Assembly (NCBI GenBank): GCA_947359465.1
Contig: OX375879.1
Coordinates: 89,627,578 to 89,691,577, forward strand
Length of the DNA stretch: 64,000 nt
Source: Metellina segmentata
Taxonomy: Eukaryota > Arthropoda > Arachnida > Araneae > Tetragnathidae
Direction of reading: 5' to 3'
Position numbers and translations under genes: made by a program. Positions 32,188-41,710 of the stretch are shown here, in pieces (position 1 is the first letter of the stretch; every line of letters begins with the position of its first letter). The notes below the pieces were generated by a model. That model was given only the letters and a program-made list of their open reading frames with translations, was not told the DNA's origin and did not search any database.

Positions 32188-32756
32188 CACTACTCTGCAA
32201 TAATGGACCGGACGCCAGTGGGTTTGAATAAAATCCGACTACTTGTTTGGGTTGTTTTACGTAGTATGGCCTGGGACCTTTCCATGTTGTTCCTGGTCAA
32301 TTGAACGCCGACACCTACATGAACATTTTGGACAATCGGGTTCTTCCCACGCTCTGGCATATTTATGGAATGGACAAACGTTACTTCCAGGACGACAACG
32401 TTCCATGTCATTTTTCAGCCTTTGTCAAGCAGTGGTATTGAGATATGGATATAAAATGGTTTCCCTGGCCTGCTCAGAGTCCCGACCTAAACCCCATAGG
32501 ACATTTGTGGGACGCGTTAGAGCGAAGCTTACGGATCAGGGAAGCACATCCAAAATGTACAGCTGACCTGGCGACATTCTTGCAGTAGGAATGGACACAA
32601 ATATCCATATCTGTGCTTCAAAACCTTGTTGAAAGTATACCCAGAAGGGTTGCCTGTGTAACTGCAGCACGTGGGCGACCATACCTCTATTAAAGCATGT
32701 ATTCTCTCCCTTTTACCATCACATCTTGCTGTTTGGTCCATTATTGTCGGATAGTG
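32188..32756 (+). mobile_element. Tc1-type deletion derivative, copy 2
   Basis: TA borders (32186-32187, 32757-32758). The inverted ends are CACTACTCTGCAATAATGGA and, on the other strand, CACTATCCGACAATAATGGA. The plus-strand interior matches the second half of a Tc1 transposase (KIRLL, a DDN-PCH box, SPDLNPI) but frameshifts and stops break it. Same architecture and size as 18455-19012. Confidence 0.85.
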
Positions 32757-32758
32757 TA

Positions 32759-33337
32759 CCCATACAAGAAAGGTTTTGCTGAAACCGGAGAGGTGTGCAC
32801 CTAGGGGTAAGTTACAGGAATTGAAACTGACCCACCCACAACTCAAGTGGGCTGCCCAACGAGCCACGGCTGCTCGGATTTGCTTTGAGAGATGACATAA
32901 GGGTCACCTTACATCCAACCAAACACTCTAATTTCAGAACCCTAGCTTTGACACGCTGATATTATGCTTACATCGAAGTATGTTTTGTGATGTCTAAAGG
33001 ATCGAACCACATTATCCATGGTTGCACCTGGATCTAAGGAACATAAAAAAGAATTAAGTAACTAATCATTGTTTGACACGTGTATTCCAGTTTTTTTTAA
33101 GTCAGGCATTTTAATCGAAATGGATCATATGAGATGTGACCAAAAAGCATCCGCCCTTAGCTCTTATGCGTTAACTCTGCAAGTCGGCAAGAGGACTTTG
33201 ATAAGTGCAACATAGAGCCTTGCTGGGCATACGACTTTATACCATGCGGGCCATGTAGTTGGTTACAATGACTCCAGGGAGAAGGCACTCAACCTTGGGT
33301 CAGTTTACTTCTGAATACGTGTGAAAGCACGTTACTT
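32759..33337. other. No feature recognised
   Basis: Unique-looking sequence; a 112-codon minus-strand frame that overlaps the Tc1 copy is its antisense. Confidence 0.45.
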
Positions 33338-33643
33338 GGTAGTTAGATAGTTAAATTCACATCGCACTAAAACAACACAACGGGCTATTGGTCCACGATC
33401 CATCCAGAAGGGAAAACTTCGTAGACGCCTCGTAATTTTGAAGCACGGTCAACATCCAAGCTGTCACACTAGTCTTCAAAATTCCACATAATGCTTATTT
33501 GAGACCATTAGAGGCCACAGTAGATTTAACTTAAAATGCGTTAAATCGGTACGTGAGGTCAGAACCCCACATGCACGACGGTCTTTAGTTGGATCTAGTT
33601 TTAACTCGCACTCCTACGATTACTAATCAACTGGTCTACCGGG
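33338..33643 (-). mobile_element. SINE-A2, near full length, diverged
   Basis: Minus strand. The plus-strand landmarks are CGCACTAAAACAACACAACG (tail side) and GACGGTCTTTAGTTGGATCT, ATTACTAATCAACTGGTCTA (head). It is among the most diverged copies, with deletions in the body. Confidence 0.7.
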
Positions 33644-33925
33644 GAGATTACTCCCTACCAAAAATCGAATGACCCAAAACCTTCTCATCGGAGTTGCACA
33701 ATAGCTGTCAGGGCGTCCCTAGAAGTGGCGAAGATGTCGGTGGCCGAGCATTAAAAATAAGAAAGATTCGAAGTTGGGGATTACCTGTCGAGATTAAGTA
33801 CGATCAAGCCAGAACGTCTCTTTTGCACATAGTAATCCAAGCATCCGATTCGTCTGGAGAAGTCTTGCGAACGGCAACACGTGCGTCTGCTATCCAAGTC
33901 CGACCGGCACAACTCCATCTCATCC
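33644..33925. other. CpG-bearing unique DNA
   Basis: A CpG-rich run-up to the promoter-like patch, with an 80-codon plus-strand frame and no recognised domain. Confidence 0.4.
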
Positions 33926-33929
33926 GATC

Positions 33930-34060
33930 ACCATAACCACGTGCATGCGCAGTATCTCTTCATCATCGCCGTCCGGGTCATCAACGGGGGTAAAAAGCAA
34001 CGTCGGAATATCTTCCTATAAAAGGACCCCCGGTACAGAGCGGCGAAGGGAAAGAAGTAG
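33930..34060 (+). promoter_or_regulatory. Promoter-like patch with TATA box
   Basis: The plus strand shows an E-box CACGTG (33938-33943) overlapping an NRF-1-like GCATGCGCA (33943-33951), then a textbook TATA box TATAAAAGG (34017-34025). A start would be expected about 25-35 bp after the TATA box, near 34045-34055. CpGs are frequent. Downstream sequence is purine-rich and then C/T-rich, with no recognisable exon. Motif-based inference only. Confidence 0.42.
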
Positions 34061-35691
34061 AAAAAAAAAAGAAGAGAACCCGAAAGAAAGAAAGCAGCTT
34101 TATTTGGTGCTCCACCCTTCTGGGCTATAAGTCCGACCACATAGCCAATAGCCACCGTCTCCCTTCCGCAAGAAGTTGCACGCGGCTTAATCAAGTTTTA
34201 TAGCTTTACTCCAAGGGCTTTATTGTGTGGTCGATTGCGCACTAAACCTGCTACTCTGGGTCCAGGGTAGTGTCCCAGAGCAAACTCCCCTCGCTTGTTT
34301 TTTTACACTCCCCGCCGCTGTGTTCTTTCTTCCCTTGCCACGCGCACTGCAAAATGAAAATCTATAAAGGCTATAAAGTTTTCAATATAAAAATCAATAT
34401 TTTTTTGCCGCCCCACACCGAGGGGGGGGGGTTGTCTGGCCTCATTTCTTTTCGCTCGTGCGCTCCCCCACCCCCGCACTACCATAACTTGCTCTTTTAT
34501 CATTCTCTGTTTTATTGTATATTTCTCTTCTGTTTTTCCCTCCGTTCCTCCACCCCGCTTTCTTCTTTCCATCGCCTTTTCTTCGCGCTGTTTTTTCGCC
34601 CGTTCTTTATTTCGTTTGAGTACGTATAGGGGTACGGCGAAATAACCTCCATACCCTGCGCCTGTGTATATATATATATCTATATCTATATATATATATG
34701 TGGATATATATATAAGTGTCGCATATATAAAATAATGCGGTATGCGCTGGATGGAGGGGAAAACGCCCCCGTAAAAAAACTTTAAAAATAATAGCGGGGT
34801 GGGGAGAAAATGGGGGAGGCAGTGATTGATAAAAAAAGGGGGATCGAGGATGAAATTATGACCGGAGATGGAAAGGAGAGTGAAGAAAAAAAGAGGCCGG
34901 AATAAGTTGGGAGAAAGATTTTTATGGCAAGAGAAGGAAAAGAAATTACATCGTGCTAAAAAATGGAATTCCGAGGCGGAAAAAATAATCTTGACTGAAA
35001 TGAAAAAGTTATTAATTTTTTAAAAGTAGATATTATGCGAAGGAGGGGGAAACCTGTGAGCTCTTTCCTGGGCTCGTTTTGTTGAGGACGCGAGTAGGAA
35101 TTTTGACGAATGCAGATGAAGAAATTGTGCTTCACTTTTAAATGAGTTTTTCTTTATTGTGTGTGTGTTTTTCGAGTTTGTTATTGATTGCTGTTGTTAT
35201 GGGATATAGGAATTGAATGCGATAAAAATCTGTAAGATTAGAATACCTTTCTCTTTCTTTATGTATTGAGCGATAGGAATGTAAGAGGCGGTAGTTTTTA
35301 AGTGGACTCATTAATCATCCTTTAATTTTTATTGCAAAAAAATCACAGTAGTTTTAATTTATTACTAAGAGATTGACGTTAATATATGGAATGAAGATAT
35401 TTCATTCTTTTCCCGGTTTTTTTTTTTTTTTCAACCTGGATGACGACTCATACCTCTCACTTCAATAGTCGTTGAAGATGTTACCACAACTGTTGAACAA
35501 TCGATGAATCATGTTGCTGGTAGTGCATGTGCAGTGCCTTGGCAGATAGATATATCCTATAGCACAGCGCGAATTGCTTTGGAAAAGTTGGTGCATTGTT
35601 AGCCGTATAAGGTCAGCCTAGAACAGCAGTTACTTGCCAACGACAGGAAAAATTTCTGGGCTTTTGCAATCCCCTTTCTTTCCAGAATATA
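34061..35691. other. Low-complexity and unique DNA
   Basis: Purine-rich and C/T-rich tracts at 34040-34110 and 34270-34620, then G/A-rich sequence at 34740-35090. Frames of 119 and 89 codons at 34270-34629 lie on opposite strands of the low-complexity part. I do not count them as genes. Confidence 0.45.
34662..34728. repeat. AT microsatellite
   Basis: Runs of TATATA interrupted by C and G (TATATATCTATATCTATAT). Confidence 0.9.
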
Positions 35692-35948
35692 TCACACCCC
35701 GGCCAGAAAAGTAACACAAGTCAAAAAATAAAAATTTTGATGTTATGTCATTGAAAACTATGTATGAGATGCCCCAGCGTGTTATATTACTATTGTATAG
35801 AATCTAAGAGAATTTAAAGACATAAATACTTATATAAAATTCAAAAGAAGCTTATACTATTTCAATATAAGTTTTAAAGTATCCTATACGTTGATGTTTC
35901 TCAAATTCTTCAATTTTGAGCTGTGTCACTTTTCTTGCCGGGGTGCGA
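35692..35948. mobile_element. TA-flanked MITE, copy 2
   Basis: Begins TCACACCCCGGCCAGAAAAG and ends TTTTCTTGCCGGGGTGCGA; TA on both sides (35690-35691 and 35949-35950). Its reverse complement follows copy 1 (30138-30393) almost base for base through GAGAAACATCAAC and GCTTCTTTTGAATTTTA, so the two lie in opposite orientation. Confidence 0.88.
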
Positions 35949-36439
35949 TATGGACGATTCTTTGCTGTCGGAGGAATATCATGTAACGAAGATATAACTT
36001 TTTATCTCAGTAATCTAAACACCTATGACTGTTTTGAGCTACGGAAACTCCACGTGTTTTCCAATATATTATATTGTTTACACCCAAACTTAAGGCTTCG
36101 TAGGGTACATTTATCCTCTGGCCATTCTTCAAAAATATCATACCTGCTAAATCTGTGACATGTTCTGTGACGCATGCAGAGAGCTGTTAAAAAATTTTGG
36201 TGTACCCCAACAAAAATGCTGAGAAACGTTCACCTTCTTGTAAGATGGAGCCCTGTATCATAATTGATGCTCACAGCAGTTTTTACGTTAAGCTTTCACA
36301 GGTATCAAAGTGATTTGTCTTTTATTTCATGTCAGTTGATCAGCCCGTTTTATGGACCGTTTGCTCAATACCCTAGTAATTCATTGAACATTTCCGTCAA
36401 GAGCGGATTTGTGGGCCACTTTGCGTTACCCTGATGAAC
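35949..36439. other. No feature recognised
   Basis: Unique sequence after the MITE. An 80-codon frame begins inside the MITE end and is not supported. Confidence 0.45.
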
Positions 36440-36610
36440 CACTGGGTGGAGTAGGTTCATGTAATACCTCACATTCTTACCATAAATTCTAGCACACATC
36501 CCGTTTATATAGAACACACTTATTCATTCTAAACATGCAAACACCGATGCCTTAAACCCCGGACTCAAACTAGGAACCTTTCAATCTACCACCCTGAGCA
36601 CTACTCCTCC
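36440..36610 (-). mobile_element. SINE-A-like, very degenerate
   Basis: Plus-strand landmarks AAACATGCAAACACCGATGC, CCCCGGACTCAAACTAGGAA and CCTTTCAATCTACC parallel the SINE-A head read from the minus strand. The body is barely recognisable. Confidence 0.4.
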
Positions 36611-37432
36611 TTTGATAGGTAAAGTGGTTCACGAATCCACTCTTGTTCTGCCTTGATTGAAATGTTCGATTAATTGTCCGGGCATTAGAAAAGCTCTACG
36701 GACCTTAATCTAGGAGCGCTCTTTGGTTGTGAGGTCCTTTGAAAGGTTTTTATGATGGTTAAATCACCATATCGGTAGATTTGAACGACATCATCACCCA
36801 TAATAATACATTACAGTCGATTGTAAATGATTACGGTCGATTGTAGAAAACACCATTCATCTTCAGATTGGAAACCAAAATGAGAAGTATTCCCTGCTTC
36901 GATAACATCACTTTAAAGTGGGAATTTCTTTTATAGACAGAACTATGTGTTCCTTTCAATGCCAAAAGGCCTTTTTTTTTCGTAGTTTATAAGGCAATAA
37001 ATGTTTATTCTTTATTTCATTTTACAATTGGCATGACATCTTTTGCTATTTCCGTGTCATTTCTGTTGTAAAGCGCCATATTTTCCATTTCCGCATGTTT
37101 TAATAAATACTTTTTTTTTCATGGAATCCTATTACTCATTCATTGAACAGAATAAATCTGAAATTTAGTGGAATTCCGTTTATTAGTTAAACCTACAGAG
37201 AGACTTTTTAATTATGATTACCTTGTATTATAGGGGACTTCCCTGCATTAGTCCTTTTAAGGTTGGGAAACGACATTGCCGTAATAAAGAGTATCGCCGG
37301 TGTTGACTAATTGATTAATTATTATTAAATTTAAAGATTTATAACATCTACAGATCTAGCTGATCGTATAGAACACCGAAATTTCAATTTTAGAAGCATC
37401 ATTGGTTACATGTAAATGCTAATGTTATTAAT
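36611..37432. other. No feature recognised
   Basis: AT-rich unique DNA. The short repeat CAGTCGATTGTAAATGATTA / CGGTCGATTGTAGAAAAC near 36820 is too small to classify. Confidence 0.45.
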
Positions 37433-38176
37433 ATGCGCGCTCATAAAAACGTGATGTGAGGTATTAATCTGGTGTAAAATTTTCCGCAGATTTCAAATCC
37501 GTTGAAATTTTCAGTCTATCTTTGACAATTCCGATATTACAAGAAAAAAAACTATGCCTAACTAACTAATTAACTAACTAACTAATAAAACTATAAAAAT
37601 GCCAGTCGAATTTTTTTTCTTTTTTTTTTCTCTCTTTTGATTAAATTGAGTGGAGAGACGGCAGGAAATGTAATCTGTGTTTTTTTCACAATCTCTTGCG
37701 AAAATATAAAATACATATCAATTTAAAAAGGATTTGTTTATAGAAAATCATATTTTTAGGTATCGATCTAATGTAAAATTTTCCACAGATTAAAATCTGT
37801 TAACATTTTTACTCTGTCTCCAACGATCTTTGAAAAAAGAAATAAGTAACTCCAGTTAAAAGATTATTTGTTTTTTATCGTCTGCTGGAAAATGATTCCT
37901 CCGCGCAAAATCAAAATGGAAACGAAAAAAATAAATTTAGAATCTGTGATTTTCTTTGCTGTTGCATTCAATAATGATTAATTTCATTAAATTCATTTAA
38001 AAAATGTTCTAGATTGAATTTTAAAATTCGCCGCGACCCAAACATTGCCACAAATTTGGACTACCTGTGTGCCAAATCCTATTACTGTAAGTGCCATAGA
38101 CTCGTCAGGACTTTGCATGCAAGGAACAAACACAAACGAACAAACATACAAACACTTCCTTTTATAATATTAGAGA
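37433..38176 (-). mobile_element. Helitron, 5' part, minus strand
   Basis: Read on the minus strand it starts TCTCTAATATTATAAAAGGA after host A, followed by AGTGTTTGTATGTTTGTTCG, the leader known from arthropod Helitrons, then TGCAAAGTCCTGACGAGTCT. Farther in, two direct repeats about 290 bp apart share GTAAAATTTTCCRCAGATT (37476 and 37768 areas, plus-strand reading). No CTRR terminus is found to the left, so the 3' end is lost or unrecognised and the left limit given is approximate. Confidence 0.55.
37556..37586. repeat. (CTAA)n microsatellite
   Basis: CTAACTAACTAATTAACTAA and further units. It lies between the two direct repeats of the Helitron-like segment. Confidence 0.9.
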
Positions 38177-38649
38177 TGAGGTTATTTATATAAAAACTTA
38201 TTCAGATGATTACAATTCTCTCAGATAGTTATGATTAGCCTTCGGATTTTTAAGAGTGTTTAACTTTTTGGAACACAATTTAACTTTACATATTTGAAAG
38301 AAATCGAATACAAAGACTAATTCTCAAGGGGTAAAGCTAGGCTGTGATCTTCAGAAAGAACAACTTTAAATCCTGAATTAAGCATGCAACAGGAACAGAT
38401 GAAGTCAAAGGGAAAAATTAATTAAAAAATTATCGTTATCAGTCTATCTACGATTATTCTTCAATTCACGACAAACGTGATGCACTTTCTCCATTATTTT
38501 TATGTCCTAAATTCTTCCTTGGTTTAATTATACTTTTCGTTGCATGAAAATGACTTTAAAGCAACTAACTTTGTACATACATTTATATCCACTAAACCAA
38601 AGTTCAAATATTTGGAATATTTTCATAATACACCCACCTTTTCGCAGTA
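38177..38649. other. No feature recognised
   Basis: AT-rich unique sequence next to the Helitron 5' end. Confidence 0.4.
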
Positions 38650-38757
38650 AGTGGTTTTGTCCTAGGATCTTTATCTTGGGGATTGAACTCGGACCGTCGT
38701 CAATATTCCGCCGTGTTTCTCCAGTACGACGTTATTTAAAATACCTACCTACCTTAC
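38650..38757 (+). mobile_element. SINE-A, 3' fragment
   Basis: TTTTGTCCTAGGATCTTTAT through CAGTACGACGTTATTTAAAA and CCTACCTACC. A SINE-B begins a few bases later. Confidence 0.65.
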
Positions 38758-38761
38758 AAAA

Positions 38762-38975
38762 AGCAGCGCCGTCGCTTTGAATCAGTGGGATTGCACATTA
38801 CGCTAGGAGAACGAGCAAAGAAGTGCAGATTCGATTCCTATGTGGGTATATTTCATTCTTCTGTGTCAGTAAAAACTTTTATTGTATGTATGTCCATTAC
38901 ATGATGTCGTATGTCTCTTGTTTGGCACTACTTGACCAAATATGGCGCTTGAACTATAAAACCCTAGCTAACCAG
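38762..38975 (+). mobile_element. SINE-B, full length
   Basis: Head GCGCCGTCGCTTTGAATCAG and TGCAGATTCGATTCC (B box), body TTCTTCTGTGTCAGTAAAAA and TGTATGTATGTCCATTACAT, tail TGGCACTACTTGACCAAATA and CTATAAAACCC. Best SINE-B of the window. Confidence 0.78.
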
Positions 38976-39559
38976 TTTACATGCATCCAAGGCACTATAG
39001 TTCATCGCAAAACAAAATGAAACTTAGTGTAAGTAAACCCTTACCCCTATATTAGCATCTATCCCATCACAACTCGTCTCCACATCAAGGAACCAGTAAC
39101 ACAGCCCTGTGACGCCTGTCATATAGACGTCTGGCAGTTCATTCCTCTACTGCAACAAAAAATACACAAATCGTGCAATTTGTGGTTGACAGGAAGATGG
39201 AACTGCAGCAACAAGTGTAAATTCTGTCGTCTTTCAAGTGCAGAATTTTCATTTTGCTTAACCACTTTTCATCTAAAAACAACTACGCTTGTCTCTTAAA
39301 CCCTCACAGTAAAAAATTTTGTAAGAGTAACACCTGCGTGTGCATTTAATAACTCCAAACTTCTGCTTTGTATTACAAAAAAAATATCCCTCGTCCCTAT
39401 CTAGTTATCTTGCCCAGCGTGGAAATTTTTTTTTAACGTAATCCCTTTGTAGGGTTGGTCCCCTCCATGAGAGAGTTGAAATATTTATTGCCGACGAAGT
39501 TTTGTCATCTGACTTTTTCAACAAAACGAAAATGAATCGTTCATCAGTCGTGGTGGCCA
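38976..39559. other. No feature recognised
   Basis: Unique-looking sequence between SINE-B and the CpG-rich patch. Confidence 0.4.
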
Positions 39560-40000
39560 ATGATCTCCACCCTCCGAAAAACGGGAATCAAGCCTGCACC
39601 TAACTCAGTCTCCCAATAACAAACATCAGTTCCGAATATGTCATCACCCCAGCCGGCCCCAAATGCATCATGCAATCATAATTGCAAATCCACGTCCGAA
39701 ACTCTTGCGGGACAAAACGGCTGCATTTCTTCCGACCAACTGGTTCGAAATGTACGCAATCGCAGGTATCGGGGGTGGGCAGACAGCAGACGTTCCTATT
39801 TTCGTGGTCCCACGCCAGGAAGCAAAGGGGGGAGGACGAAAAGTGTTGCAGGCCGTTAGGCACGCGCGCCGAGTGACCGCACGCGTGACCCCTGGTTCCT
39901 TTGTGTGGCGCGCTCGCCCCAGCTGTGCCTCGACGCCCGAGCGACAAGCGTGGACGGAGGCTTGGTGACCGACTAAAAAGTCCGATTTTATGCCCTTTCT
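39560..40000. other. CpG-rich patch
   Basis: The most GC- and CpG-rich stretch of the window (for example GGCACGCGCGCCGAGTGACC and GCGACAAGCGTGGACGG). Frames of 64-134 codons stay open on both strands at once, which is expected from low stop-codon density in GC-rich DNA. None has a known domain. It could be a CpG-island promoter, a non-coding first exon, or introduced DNA. Read by eye only. Confidence 0.4.
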
Positions 40001-40213
40001 CCATGCCTTGGGAAACAGACGTAAATTAATAGGGGGTATCCGCCAGCCCCTCTGGTCACAAGTTCATTGCCACTGCTTTGTTTTTGCCACCTCCTTTGCT
40101 TATCTGGTGGGCGTGCTTAAAAAAAAAGACACAATAAAGTAACTGACGTATGTACAAACCGAAGACTCAAAAGTGATCAATCCTTTCGATTTTGATGAGT
40201 CAGGTTTAATTAA

Positions 40214-40423
40214 CCTCCTGGTGGTTGTCACGACGAAGTATCGCGTAAACAACTGACCAAATCTTATGGATGAAATATCTCGTCAGTAGAAGAAAACTCA
40301 CCAGATCTTCATCTCGTCATCATCAAAACAATCACCAATATCTTACTAACGAGATATCACGTCATGAGCAAAATTGGATCAGATCTTGATGGTTGAGATG
40401 TTTTGTCGAAATCGCTTGGAGGG
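40214..40423. mobile_element. Small TTAA-flanked MITE in the S3 array
   Basis: TTAA stands at both borders (40210-40213 and 40424-40427). The ends are only loosely inverted: CCTCCTGGTGGTTGTCACGA versus, on the other strand, CCCTCCAAGCGATTTCGACA. GAGATATCACGTCA-like motifs recur inside in both directions. TTAA targeting suggests the piggyBac or Kolobok group. S3 sequence resumes on both sides. Confidence 0.6.
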
Positions 40424-40702
40424 TTAAAGAGTTTATCATTTCTAAAATATATCCTCAAAGTTCTGCCAATCAAGGATGGTGTTTCTCTCTTATCATTGTA
40501 TCCTTCAAGCTCTTCTGGTCAAAAGTTCAATACCACTGTAACGGCCGTAATCAAAGTCCGAGTTAAACCACCGATCAACGATAATCCCACGATTATTGAA
40601 GAAACCACATCCACAATGCCTGATCCAAGGCTTAAACTGGTTTAACCTAGGATACATTTTGATCTTACGAAATAGGTGGTTTAGTAATCGGTCGAGAACA
40701 AA

Positions 40703-40879
40703 ATGAGCGACTCGAACGGCTCTTCTGATATTGAAGCACTTCAAATGCTTGAAAATGTTGAAAGGTGGTCCAAATTGTTGCCAGAAGAAAAAGGGAATAA
40801 TATTGGCGTTCTAGAGGAAACAATACACCATCCGTTGTTTTTGGGTTGGGCATGTTTTAAAAGAGACAGAGTAAAGTAA
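40703..40879 (+). CDS. Short open frame, 58 codons, in the S3 interruption
   Basis: ATG in a good context (ACAAAATGAG) opens a 58-codon frame with an acidic, serine-rich N-terminus (MSDSNGSSDIEALQ) and a helical EALQMLENVERWSKLLPEEK stretch. The frame ends inside the S3 repeat, so only about the first 50 codons belong to the inserted segment. An acidic S/D/E N-terminus resembles the start of piggyBac-type transposases, but that is weak. It may be the 5' end of a truncated transposon or a chance frame. Confidence 0.25.
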   Translation: MSDSNGSSDIEALQMLENVERWSKLLPEEKGNNIGVLEETIHHPLFLGWACFKRDRVK

Positions 40880-41710
40880 CTGATAGGATGAAGACTAAAA
40901 AGTACCCAATTCCTTTTGGTTTTGATGTGTTAATTTTGATTTAAGGTGTTCCTATTTTAGTTAAATGTGTTCTCAAAGTTCTGTCGCTCAAATTGAATCC
41001 TCCTGCCTCTGGTCACAAGTTCTTTGCCATCGCAAGCGTTTCGTTTTTGGCATCGTGCTTTGGTTATTTGGTTCTGACATGGTTTTAAAGAGTAAAGTAA
41101 CAGATAAGACGAAGACTGAAAAGTGCCCAATCTTTTTTTGTTTACATTAGTCAGTTTTAATATAAAGTTCTTTTGTTCTGTTAAATGTGTTCTCAAAGTT
41201 CTGATGCTAAAGAACGGTATTCATTGCATCCTCCAGCCTCTGTCTCACAAGTTCATTGCTACTGTAAAGTTTTGTTTTTGACACCGCCTTGGGTTATTTA
41301 CTCGACACGCTTTTAGAAAGGGACACAGTAAAGTAACAGACGAAGATTGAAAGTGTCCACTTCTTTTTTGTTTTTATTTGAAGCAGTTTTGTTTTGTTAA
41401 ATGTGTTCTTAAAGTTTTGCCGTTCAAAACGTTATTTCATTATTGTATCCTGCAGCCTCGAATGGCAAGTTCGTTGCCAATGTAAGAGTTTTTGAGAGAG
41501 AGAATTTGACACTGAGATAATTTGATACTCCTTTGGTTATTTGGTTGATAACATATCCTTGGAATGCTTTTAAAAGGGGGCAGAGCAAATTACTTAAAAA
41601 GTCTAGAACTGAAAAGTGCCTAATCCTTTTCGGTTTTTATGTGTCTATTTTAGGGAATTTTTATTTGTCAATGAATTTCTAAATTTCTGCCGCTCAAGGA
41701 CCATATTTAT

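Larger units (their letters stand above)
40020..41710. repeat. Tandem repeat S3, unit about 220 bp
   Basis: Units contain TTAAATGTGTTCTCAAAGTT, then CTGCCGCTCAA, TGGTCACAAGTTCATTGCC, GACAGAGTAAAGTAACTGA and GACTGAAAAGTGCCCAATC. Unit starts fall near 40445, 40961, 41181, 41398 and 41670, so clean spacing is 217-220 bp and the last unit is longer. A TTAA-flanked MITE (40214-40423) and a foreign segment (about 40541-40845) interrupt the array. Confidence 0.85.

Noticed and set aside
34270..34629. 119-codon proline/serine/phenylalanine-rich frame
   Set aside because: It lies in C/T-rich low-complexity DNA, with an equally long frame on the opposite strand.
36374..36380. Helitron 3' end (CCTAGT)
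   Set aside because: No hairpin or GC-rich subterminal sequence precedes it.
39600..40004. 134-codon minus-strand protein
   Set aside because: It is open only because the DNA is GC-rich; other frames on both strands are open too and no domain is visible.
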